Origin: Bacteroidota bacterium
Lineage (GTDB): Bacteria; Bacteroidota; Bacteroidia; Chitinophagales; UBA2359
Length of the DNA stretch: 5,029 bases
NCBI GenBank assembly: GCA_020629895.1
Contig: JAHDCM010000305.1
Location: forward strand, 1 to 5,029
Reading direction: 5' to 3'
Every line of letters starts with the position of its first letter. Position 1 is the first letter of the stretch. This document shows, piece by piece, positions 1-5,029 of the stretch. Position numbers and translations under genes: made by a program. Below the pieces are notes generated by a model, which saw nothing but the letters and a program-made list of their open reading frames with translations, was not told the DNA's origin and made no database searches.

Positions 1-72
1 GCCAGCGTCATCGCTGGTGGTAATGGAGACAAGTTTCAGCGGCTAGGTGGCATCATTAATCGTTGGATATAA
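1..72 (+). CDS. C-terminal tail of an upstream gene (partial, unidentified)
   Basis: Frame 1 is open from the window edge to a TAA at 70-72 and gives 23 residues ending in LGGIINRWI. The other + strand frames stop within about 46 bases. Two things support a real gene end: a hairpin terminator lies about 80 bases downstream on the same strand, and repeats typical of gaps begin right after the stop. The fragment is glycine-rich (AGGNGDKF) and too short to assign to a family. The piece is small enough that an open frame by chance is quite possible, so this is a tentative call. Confidence 0.4.
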   Translation, partial: ASVIAGGNGDKFQRLGGIINRWI

Positions 73-77
73 TCGTT

Positions 78-134
78 TTTTCATGGTACGTCACACATCG
101 CACAACTTTTCATTTTTCATCACACAATTTTTCG
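78..134. repeat. Degenerate heptamer repeat block
   Basis: The stretch can be cut almost entirely into seven-base units: TTTTCAT (78-84), GGTACGT (85-91), CACACAT (92-98), CGCACAA plus one extra C (99-106), TTTTCAT (107-113), TTTTCAT (114-120), CACACAA (121-127) and TTTTTCG (128-134). TTTTCAT occurs three times exactly. The CACACAT and CGCACAA units are close to the CGCACRT units at 1339-1366, so both blocks look like one repeat family. No open frame covers it. The function is unknown; such short intergenic repeats usually arise by slippage. Confidence 0.6.
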
Positions 135-153
135 TCCCATCCTAAAATAAAAA

Positions 154-181
154 AAGGCCTTACAACAATCTGTAAGACCTT
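154..181. terminator. Hairpin terminator, probably two-way
   Basis: An 11-base stem (AAGGCCTTACA, 154-164) faces TGTAAGACCTT (171-181) across a six-base loop, with one C-A mismatch on the + strand. On the + strand it is followed by a weak TTATTAATT tract and would end the gene that stops at 72. On the - strand the mismatch becomes a G-U pair and the stem is followed by seven T then A then TTTT, a stronger intrinsic terminator. No - strand gene is visible between here and 417, so the + strand role, or a barrier in both directions, is the likelier use. Confidence 0.7.
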
Positions 182-265
182 ATTAATTCTATAACCTAAA
201 ACATTATTAATTGAATACTTATTAGTCGCTTTTATAACGTCAATAAGCAACTATATTATTCCTAT

Positions 266-280
266 CTTGACTTAGTCAAG
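266..280. promoter_or_regulatory. 15-base inverted repeat, possible operator
   Basis: CTTGACT and AGTCAAG form perfect seven-base arms around a single T. It is followed by CATTTTTA, so a weak terminator is an alternative reading, although the usable RNA stem would be only about five base pairs with a five-base loop. The symmetry and its place upstream of the probable promoter fit a dimeric regulator site. No regulator gene is in the window. Confidence 0.4.
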
Positions 281-315
281 CATTTTTACTGCAAAAATCG
301 CACCTTTTTTGATAG

Positions 316-325
316 TAACTAGTTA
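316..325. promoter_or_regulatory. 10-base palindrome TAACTAGTTA
   Basis: This is a perfect ten-base palindrome, flanked by TAGTA (313-317, overlapping its first two bases) and TACTA (327-331) as an imperfect outer symmetry. It lies between the two halves of the weak promoter candidate at 308-337, where a bound repressor would block transcription. It is short enough in AT-rich DNA to occur by chance. Confidence 0.25.
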
Positions 326-369
326 ATACTATATGCGTCTTAAAAAAAAGGGATAACAATCAGCACAAA

Positions 370-381
370 TTTGTATACAAA
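370..381. promoter_or_regulatory. 12-base palindrome TTTGTATACAAA
   Basis: This is a perfect twelve-base palindrome 36 bases before the gene 1 start. It overlaps the CAAATTTG element (366-373), the best -7-like candidate close to the gene. If that is the promoter, a protein bound here would cover the transcription start. A regulator is not visible nearby, so the operator role is a guess from symmetry and position. Confidence 0.35.
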
Positions 382-417
382 AGCATACATACCACTGTAT
401 TCACCAAACTATCAACC

Positions 418-1305
418 ATGAAAAATCTTTCGCAACGGTTCCAAGAAGAATACAAACAATTAGGAAAAGAGTTGTCATCAATTAGTAAAACGGAAGAATT
501 ATCGGAAAGGTTACGTACCTACCTCAGTAATTTGTTCCAAAACTATCGAGAAGAACTCACCCTGCCACAAGCACGCGTAGCAACACCTATGGTGGATGCC
601 CTCAAGTCGGCCATTACCAGCATCACCACCATCCACTTTCAACCTGTCAATGCCTACGAAGTGCATCAAAAAATAGAAACTAGTACACTACCAAGCGTTG
701 GCAATGTTACCTACCGCCAAATGCAATTTATTTTGGTACTTGGTTCCATTGTTAGTTTACTTTTATTTTCAGGCAATATTTTCGATTCTATTATTGTGGT
801 TGCTCTCATTGCAGCCCTCGGACTAGAAGGCTACCATTTCTTTCTAAAAAAGCGGCAACGCAAACAAAACAAAAAAAGCATTTATAATATCGAAGTACCT
901 GTCCACACACAAATAGACACCGACCGACTACTTTTATTTGTTCAAGATGCCCTCACCTCTATTGACTATGCCGTTGATGCAGTACCACTTGCAGACACCA
1001 CCCAAGAAGCAGAAGAACAAGAACTAGACTATAATGTCGAACTCTTACAACACCTGCACCAACTCGTTACCGACTACCGCAATAAGAAATCTGACATTCT
1101 ACTGGAAAGAATTCAAAACTTAGAACCGATCTTACAACAACAAAAGATTACCTTTGTTGAGTACGAATCAGGAAATGATTTTCCTCCTGCTACTTGGTTT
1201 GAGTTCGAAAAGAGCCTTAAACGTATTCGGAAGGCCAAAACACATAAACCTGCCATGCTTCAAGATGGTAAACTCTTAGTACCAGGACTCGTACTCGAAC
1301 CTTAA
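418..1305 (+). CDS. Membrane-hairpin protein with GrpE-like C-terminus; putative Hsp70 partner
   Basis: I do not recognise the 295-residue protein as a whole. Residues 1-47 are charged and helical and could form a coiled coil. Residues 103-118 and 121-142 are two adjacent hydrophobic segments, followed at once by a basic stretch (KKRQRK). This predicts a membrane hairpin with both ends in the cytoplasm. There is no signal peptide. Residues 205-245 are again helical and leucine-rich. The last 70 residues recall the end of GrpE, the nucleotide-exchange factor of Hsp70: a helix, then ITFVEYESGNDFPP (compare the GrpE pattern of a hydrophobic strand, acidic turn and FDP), another helix, and a final PAMLQDGKLLVPG beta-hairpin-like end. 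The Hsp70-like gene that follows after 74 bases makes an exchange-factor role attractive. This is inference from pattern and context; a lineage-specific membrane protein is the alternative. The ATG at 418 has no Shine-Dalgarno sequence, as in the other two genes. The coding call is firm; the function is not. Confidence 0.9.
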   Translation: MKNLSQRFQEEYKQLGKELSSISKTEELSERLRTYLSNLFQNYREELTLPQARVATPMVDALKSAITSITTIHFQPVNAYEVHQKIETSTLPSVGNVTYRQMQFILVLGSIVSLLLFSGNIFDSIIVVALIAALGLEGYHFFLKKRQRKQNKKSIYNIEVPVHTQIDTDRLLLFVQDALTSIDYAVDAVPLADTTQEAEEQELDYNVELLQHLHQLVTDYRNKKSDILLERIQNLEPILQQQKITFVEYESGNDFPPATWFEFEKSLKRIRKAKTHKPAMLQDGKLLVPGLVLEP

Positions 1306-1312
1306 ACATCTA

Positions 1313-1325
1313 AACGTCCGACGTT
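1313..1325. repeat. 13-base inverted repeat after gene 1
   Basis: AACGTC and GACGTT form perfect six-base arms around one C, eight bases after the gene 1 stop. There is no T tract, and a one-base loop cannot form a good RNA hairpin, so it is not a convincing terminator. It could be a protein site for separate control of gene 2, or chance. Confidence 0.3.
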
Positions 1326-1338
1326 ATCATTAAATCCC

Positions 1339-1366
1339 CGCACGTCGCACATCGCACGTCGCACAT
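1339..1366. repeat. Four tandem heptamers CGCACRT
   Basis: Four perfect seven-base units alternate CGCACGT, CGCACAT, CGCACGT, CGCACAT, ending 13 bases before the gene 2 start. The array may therefore be part of the gene 2 leader. The unit matches the degenerate copies at 92-105. There is no spacer/repeat structure of the CRISPR kind. Confidence 0.85.
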
Positions 1367-1379
1367 TCCAACCACCCAA

Positions 1380-3323
1380 ATGAAAGAAATAAGTGAAATA
1401 ATAGGTTTTGACTTAGGGCATGGCGAAACAGCTATCTCCAAAGTATCTGTCCATAAAAACGAAGACCCACAAATGCTGGAAATCTTCGGAAAAAAATCAC
1501 AAATCACCGCCATCGGACAGCATCCTGTGACAGGCAAGGTCGTAATTGGTGAAGTAGCTACCAAGTTACAAGGTGTAAAAATGCTCGACATCGGCTTTAA
1601 AACTGCCGACCTTAGCCAAGAAGAGGCTCGCACTTCCATCCATCAATTCTTCAAAGCAGTCGTCGATTATCTCATCGAAAAAAATACCATTCGAGGAGAA
1701 AAGGACTCCTTTTATGTGGTTGGCTGCCCATCTGCTTGGAATACCATGCCTTTTCAAGGCGACACTCTCCTAGAAGCTTACCAAAAAGTACTACAAAACG
1801 ACGATGATATTCACCTCAAAGTTGTTCCCGAATCGCGTGCCGCATTTATGCAGGCCCGCGAAGGCGGTTTGCTCACTATCGGCGAACTCAGCAACAATGT
1901 ACTAGTTATAGATTTAGGTTCTTCTACTACCGATCTTACTCTTGTAAAAGGGGGACGTGGACACCAACCATTTGACTTCGGTATTCCACTAGGTGCCGCC
2001 ATGATTGACGAAGGTATTCTCAACCATTCCCTTGACCTTTCTATTAACAAAGATCGACGCGACCTCCGTAAGGTTTTTAAAGATCGACGCGACCTTAAAG
2101 CGAAATGTCTCATTGCTTGCCGAGAAGCGAAAGAAGCTTACTTCAATCAATCGGAAGACTTTGCAGATCAACCCATTGTCAAACTCGTGGATGTAGGGGG
2201 CATTTATACCTTCCGCGCGCAGGTAGACCGCAAAATGATCGAAAAGGTCATCAGCGAACGCCTAGACGCTTATAATAAACGAAGCTGGAAAGATACCCTC
2301 CGTTTTCTCCTCAAAGAAACCCGCCAAAAAATGGAGGAAGAAAACCTAATGGCTAAAACCCTTTTATTTACAGGAGGAGCTTCCCGAATGGACTTCGTCC
2401 GCCAAATTACGCGTAGTGTTTTTCCTGAAAAAGAAATCCGAATTATTGCTGATGCAGAACCCGCCTTTGCTATTGCGAAAGGCCTCACTTATGTAGGACG
2501 TTGGGATTTACGCACCCAAGAGTTTATGAGTGTAATCGACACTTTTTGTGCAATGGAACTTCCTGACATCATCCGCCAACACGAACCCGCCCTTATTGAT
2601 GCCATCGTTCCTGTTATTATTGACAATGTGATGGAACTAGGTGTCAAAAAAGGATTGGAAGAATGGCGCAAAGGACGACTCAAAACACTCAGTGAAGTAC
2701 AACCTTATGCCGAAAATATCGCCTCTACTTGGTTGGAAAGTGATGACTGTGCCGAAAAAATATACAATGCTTGTAAACGTTGGTTCGAACCTGTTCGACG
2801 CGACTTAGTGTACAATACCGACCAAATTTGTAAAAAATACTACCTCCCAACTGGTTCTTTAAACATCGCCCCACAACTATCACTCAATGACCTTAAATTT
2901 GCACTCAATACCAAAAGCAGTGATTTACTAGAAGGCATTGCAGGACTAGTGGTATTGGTGGTCTCTATTGTATTTGCCTCTTTATTAGGCGGCGGCGGTA
3001 TGGCCTTGCTCATTTCTGGTCCTATCGGCTGGATTCTAGGCTTCATTCTTGCCCTTCCACTAGCGGGCTTTGTAGGTGACATGACTAAGGAGTGGATTTC
3101 TAGTTGGGATATGCCGCGCTTTATTCGCAACCGCGTTTTTTCTGATACCGACATCGAAAAGGTCATTCATAGCAAATCGAACCGCGCACAACTCGAAAAA
3201 AACATTCGTAATAAACTGGCTGAAAATGAGGAGAGCTTCCGCGAAATGACGGATAGCCTCACCCGTCAACTTCAAAAAGGATTGCACGATAAAGCCGACG
3301 AGGTGCGTATCCTTGTTCATTAA
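1380..3323 (+). CDS. Divergent Hsp70/actin-fold ATPase with C-terminal membrane hairpin
   Basis: This 647-residue protein has the nucleotide-binding signatures of the Hsp70/actin superfamily in order: phosphate-1 loop GFDLGHGETA (9-18), the Hsp70-like GCPSAW (115-120) and PESRAAF (150-156), phosphate-2 loop VIDLGSSTTDLTLV (176-189), GAAMID (205-210), the adenosine motif LLFTGGASRMDFV (328-340), and a connect-2-like helix DAEPAFAIAKGL (358-369). The ATPase core ends near residue 375. The usual beta-sandwich peptide-binding domain of DnaK is not apparent. Residues 380-515 look helical, and residues 517-567 are strongly hydrophobic and glycine-rich (LLGGGGMALL, ISGPIGWILG), predicting a two-pass membrane hairpin. 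The charged helical tail 580-647 would be cytoplasmic. KDRRDL is repeated ten residues apart (224-229, 234-239). The start ATG follows an A/C-rich leader, and no closer alternative removes the phosphate-1 loop. Binding and hydrolysis of ATP are expected; the client is unknown. It probably works with the GrpE-like gene before it. It is not DnaK itself: the length is similar but the second half differs. Confidence 0.93.
   Translation: MKEISEIIGFDLGHGETAISKVSVHKNEDPQMLEIFGKKSQITAIGQHPVTGKVVIGEVATKLQGVKMLDIGFKTADLSQEEARTSIHQFFKAVVDYLIEKNTIRGEKDSFYVVGCPSAWNTMPFQGDTLLEAYQKVLQNDDDIHLKVVPESRAAFMQAREGGLLTIGELSNNVLVIDLGSSTTDLTLVKGGRGHQPFDFGIPLGAAMIDEGILNHSLDLSINKDRRDLRKVFKDRRDLKAKCLIACREAKEAYFNQSEDFADQPIVKLVDVGGIYTFRAQVDRKMIEKVISERLDAYNKRSWKDTLRFLLKETRQKMEEENLMAKTLLFTGGASRMDFVRQITRSVFPEKEIRIIADAEPAFAIAKGLTYVGRWDLRTQEFMSVIDTFCAMELPDIIRQHEPALIDAIVPVIIDNVMELGVKKGLEEWRKGRLKTLSEVQPYAENIASTWLESDDCAEKIYNACKRWFEPVRRDLVYNTDQICKKYYLPTGSLNIAPQLSLNDLKFALNTKSSDLLEGIAGLVVLVVSIVFASLLGGGGMALLISGPIGWILGFILALPLAGFVGDMTKEWISSWDMPRFIRNRVFSDTDIEKVIHSKSNRAQLEKNIRNKLAENEESFREMTDSLTRQLQKGLHDKADEVRILVH
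2049..2095 (+). repeat. In-frame 17-base direct repeat with 30-base period
   Basis: AAAGATCGACGCGACCT occurs identically at 2049-2065 and 2079-2095. The 30-base spacing keeps the frame and adds ten residues (KDRRDLRKVF then KDRRDL) in the ATPase domain, just before the helix that holds CREAKEAYF. Identity at the DNA level, including third codon positions, points to a recent duplication rather than selection for a protein repeat. A shorter relative, TTCGACGCGACTTAG, encodes RRDL again near 2797. Confidence 0.85.
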
Positions 3324-3351
3324 TACAAACACAACATCAATTACCCAATAC

Positions 3352-4989
3352 ATGCCACTCACCCCAGAACAACAAGCCGTTATTAACTTCGACAAGAATA
3401 TGAAAGTGAACGCGGTTGCGGGTTCGGGAAAAACAACCACCCTCATTGAGCTTGCTAAATCTCGCCCTGCTCATACTCGTATTTTGTATTTGGCTTTCAA
3501 TAAATCGGTGCGTTTAGAAGCAGAAAAACGATTTGCAGCAGCAGGTTTATCTAATGTACGCGTTGAAACCGCCCATTCACTCGCTTATAAACATACCTTC
3601 AACCGTCAAAAACACCAATTACAAGCCAATGGGTATCAAAGTTTCGAACTGGTTGACCTACTCGAAATGGAAACCCTACCCAATAAAGATAAATCCTTTA
3701 ATTATATCCTAGCCAAACACATTAACCAATTAGCGGCCTACTTTTGTAATAGTCCTGCCCGCAAAGTTCTAGAACTCGACTACCTTTCTACCCTCGATAC
3801 CAAAGCCCAAAAATTTGCTGAAGGCTTTTACGAGCAAATCATCCACTACACGCGTACTTTTTTAGCGAAGATGTATCGGGGCGAAATGCCTATGACCCAC
3901 GACTTCTACCTCAAGCAATTTCAACTTCAAGCTCCTCGCCTTCCCTACGATTATATTTTATTTGATGAAGGGCAAGATGCCTCTCCCGTTATGTTGGATG
4001 TATTTCTCAAACAAACCGCTAAAAAAGTGATTGTAGGTGATACGCACCAGCAAATTTATAGTTGGCGGTATGCCGTCAATTCACTCGCACAGGTCGATTT
4101 TCCCGCGTTTCATTTGAGTACTAGCTTTCGCTTCAATCCGCAAATTGCAACCCTAGCAATGCGCTTTCTTGATCTCAAACGCCTTTTTAGCGATTATGAT
4201 GCAAGCATCTATATCAAGGGAGTCGGGCGACCACAAAGTGAAAAAAGTCATGCTGTTTTATCCCGCACGAATCTCAGTTTACTAGATGCCGCTATTGACC
4301 AAGTCATCATCAAACGTGCAGCTAAACAGATTTACTTCGAGGGCAACTTCAGCTCTTATACCTATGCCGATGAAGGAGCTTCGGTATATGATGTTCTCAA
4401 CTTATATCAAGGTAGAAAAAAAGGAATCAGAAATAAGCTCCTCCAAAAGATGGGTAATTTTGAGGAACTGGAAGAATACGTCGAAAAAACAGAAGATACA
4501 GAAATGGGGATGCTGATAGAAATGGTAAAAAAGTATAAAAACAAACTACCTGATTATGTCAACCGCCTCAAGGGGATTCACCTTCCTACCGAAAAACGCG
4601 AGGAAGCGGATATGATTTTTTCGACTACACACCGTTGTAAAGGGATGGAGTATGACCTCGTTACCCTCACCGATGATTTTATTAACCAAGATAAAATTGA
4701 AAAATTAAAAGAGGAGCAAAAAGATAAACTGGACATCAAAAAACTGAATGAGGAGGTCAACCTACTTTATGTGGCTGTGACACGTACCCGCAAACAACTT
4801 ACCCTTCCTTTTGCACTCCGCCCAAAAGATACCACGATCCGTTGGAGTTATAAAAATAGTGCGTCCTCTAAGTCTCCTTCAATTAATGAGCGTTTTAGAT
4901 TGGATGATGATTTAGCAGACGATGATGACGATGATTCAATCATAGATGATATTAAAAAGCAGTCGTGGTTTAAGCGGAAGAAGTGGTGA
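3352..4989 (+). CDS. SF1 UvrD/Rep-type DNA helicase, FBH1-like
   Basis: This 545-residue protein has a full set of superfamily 1A helicase motifs: Q motif LTPEQQ (3-8), Walker A AGSGKTT (23-29), Ia LYLAFNKSV (45-53), Ib TAHSLAY (73-79), motif II DEGQDASP (205-212), motif III VGDTHQQIYSWR (228-239), motif IV STSFRF (256-261), motif V TTHRCKGMEYD (425-435) and motif VI LLYVAVTRTRK (471-481). The wording of Ia, II and III is close to eukaryotic FBH1 and its bacterial relatives, which unwind DNA and can remove recombinase filaments. It should unwind DNA 3' to 5' with ATP. It is shorter than UvrD or Rep (about 670-720 residues), with reduced insert domains, and has no nuclease or F-box domain that I can see. 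Motif II reads DEGQD where DEAQD is usual; the catalytic acid pair is kept. The tail holds 10 Asp in 11 residues (518-528, DDDLADDDDDD) and ends in basic KRKKW. I chose ATG 3352 over an earlier in-frame TTG at 3313, because the TTG lies inside the previous gene and the helicase domain begins right after the ATG. The gap to gene 2 is 28 bases, so the two are surely co-transcribed. Confidence 0.95.
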   Translation: MPLTPEQQAVINFDKNMKVNAVAGSGKTTTLIELAKSRPAHTRILYLAFNKSVRLEAEKRFAAAGLSNVRVETAHSLAYKHTFNRQKHQLQANGYQSFELVDLLEMETLPNKDKSFNYILAKHINQLAAYFCNSPARKVLELDYLSTLDTKAQKFAEGFYEQIIHYTRTFLAKMYRGEMPMTHDFYLKQFQLQAPRLPYDYILFDEGQDASPVMLDVFLKQTAKKVIVGDTHQQIYSWRYAVNSLAQVDFPAFHLSTSFRFNPQIATLAMRFLDLKRLFSDYDASIYIKGVGRPQSEKSHAVLSRTNLSLLDAAIDQVIIKRAAKQIYFEGNFSSYTYADEGASVYDVLNLYQGRKKGIRNKLLQKMGNFEELEEYVEKTEDTEMGMLIEMVKKYKNKLPDYVNRLKGIHLPTEKREEADMIFSTTHRCKGMEYDLVTLTDDFINQDKIEKLKEEQKDKLDIKKLNEEVNLLYVAVTRTRKQLTLPFALRPKDTTIRWSYKNSASSKSPSINERFRLDDDLADDDDDDSIIDDIKKQSWFKRKKW

Positions 4990-4990
4990 G

Positions 4991-5029
4991 GACGATTGAC
5001 AGTTGAACGATGGACGGTTGAACGATGGA
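4991..5029. repeat. Heptamer-type tandem repeat after the helicase gene
   Basis: Beginning one base after the stop, the sequence divides into GACGATT, GACAGTT, GAACGAT, GGACGGT plus one T, GAACGAT and GGA, which runs off the window edge. It can also be read as a 15-base unit (TTGAACGATGGACGG) repeated from 5003. The seven-base period is shared with the two other repeat blocks, although the unit is different. No terminator for the cluster is visible before the window ends. Confidence 0.7.

Larger units (their letters stand above)
182..417 (+). promoter_or_regulatory. AT-rich leader and probable promoter region of the cluster
   Basis: This gene-free stretch between the terminator and gene 1 is much richer in A/T than the genes. 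The cluster promoter should lie here because a terminator stands upstream and the genes that follow are closely spaced. No clean Bacteroidota promoter (TTG about 19-21 bases before TAnnTTTG) is present. The nearest candidates are TTTG at 308-311 followed after 18 bases by TATATGCG (330-337), and CAAATTTG at 366-373, one base off the -7 consensus but without an obvious TTG at the right distance. Three palindromes in the stretch are listed separately. The start codon is preceded by an A/C-rich leader with no Shine-Dalgarno sequence. Confidence 0.4.

Noticed and set aside
2..17. Hairpin CCAGCG-TCAT-CGCTGG at the window start
   Set aside because: It is a good six-base stem but sits within the open reading frame of the partial upstream gene, with no T tract after it, so a terminator or recombination site cannot be argued.
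1339..1366. Possible CRISPR-like array
   Set aside because: The units are seven bases long and directly adjacent, with no spacers and no cas genes nearby.
1310..1639. Open - strand frame of 109 codons running from the gene 1/gene 2 gap into gene 2
   Set aside because: It overlaps the phosphate-1 loop region of gene 2, which is clearly coding on the + strand, and its end falls in the heptamer repeats.
2840..3166. Open - strand frame of 108 codons inside gene 2
   Set aside because: It is a shadow of the membrane-hairpin coding region of gene 2; the sequence is low in complexity and shows no family signal.
1380..3323. Calling gene 2 dnaK
   Set aside because: The ATPase signatures fit the superfamily, but the motifs are divergent, the peptide-binding domain is not visible, and a membrane hairpin occupies the C-terminal part.
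3060..3446. Open - strand frame of 128 codons across the gene 2/gene 3 junction
   Set aside because: It lies wholly opposite well-supported coding sequence with clear motifs on the + strand, has no recognisable domain, and its hydrophobic stretches come from the complementary strand.
418..4989. Assignment to a named anti-phage system
   Set aside because: There is no nuclease, TIR, cyclase, protease or other effector motif in the three proteins, and the composition does not match any defence system I can name with confidence.

Overview
The window holds one compact three-gene cluster on the + strand (418-4989), preceded by the probable tail of an unrelated upstream gene and a regulatory gap. 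The DNA is moderately AT-rich in the genes and strongly AT-rich in the leader. None of the three starts has a Shine-Dalgarno sequence; all follow A/C-rich leaders. The gaps carry short tandem repeats with a seven-base period. Together these suggest a member of the Bacteroidota, perhaps Saprospira-like. This is inference from style; no taxonomic marker gene is present.

Layout. Bases 1-72 read as the last 23 codons of an upstream + strand gene. Bases 73-417 have no gene: they hold a heptamer repeat block (78-134), a hairpin terminator (154-181) and an AT-rich leader with three palindromes (266-280, 316-325, 370-381). Gene 1 (418-1305) is a 295-residue protein with a two-helix membrane hairpin and a C-terminal region that resembles the end of GrpE. 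A 74-base gap holds an inverted repeat and four perfect heptamers. Gene 2 (1380-3323) is a divergent Hsp70/actin-fold ATPase. It lacks a recognisable peptide-binding domain and instead has a helical region and a glycine-rich membrane hairpin near its C-terminus. Gene 3 (3352-4989) starts 28 bases later and is an SF1 UvrD-type helicase of the FBH1-like kind with all the main motifs and an acidic tail. The window ends in another heptamer-type repeat (4991-5029).

How the genes may work together. The most economical model is a membrane-bound chaperone-like switch: gene 1 as nucleotide-exchange partner and co-anchor, gene 2 as the ATPase, both tied to the inner membrane. A DNA helicase is made from the same transcript. 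Joining a membrane Hsp70/GrpE-like pair to an FBH1-like helicase matches no system I can name. It could be a genome-defence or DNA-processing module, or a housekeeping cluster specific to this lineage. The sequence cannot decide between these; conservation of the gene trio across genomes and its genomic neighbourhoods would.
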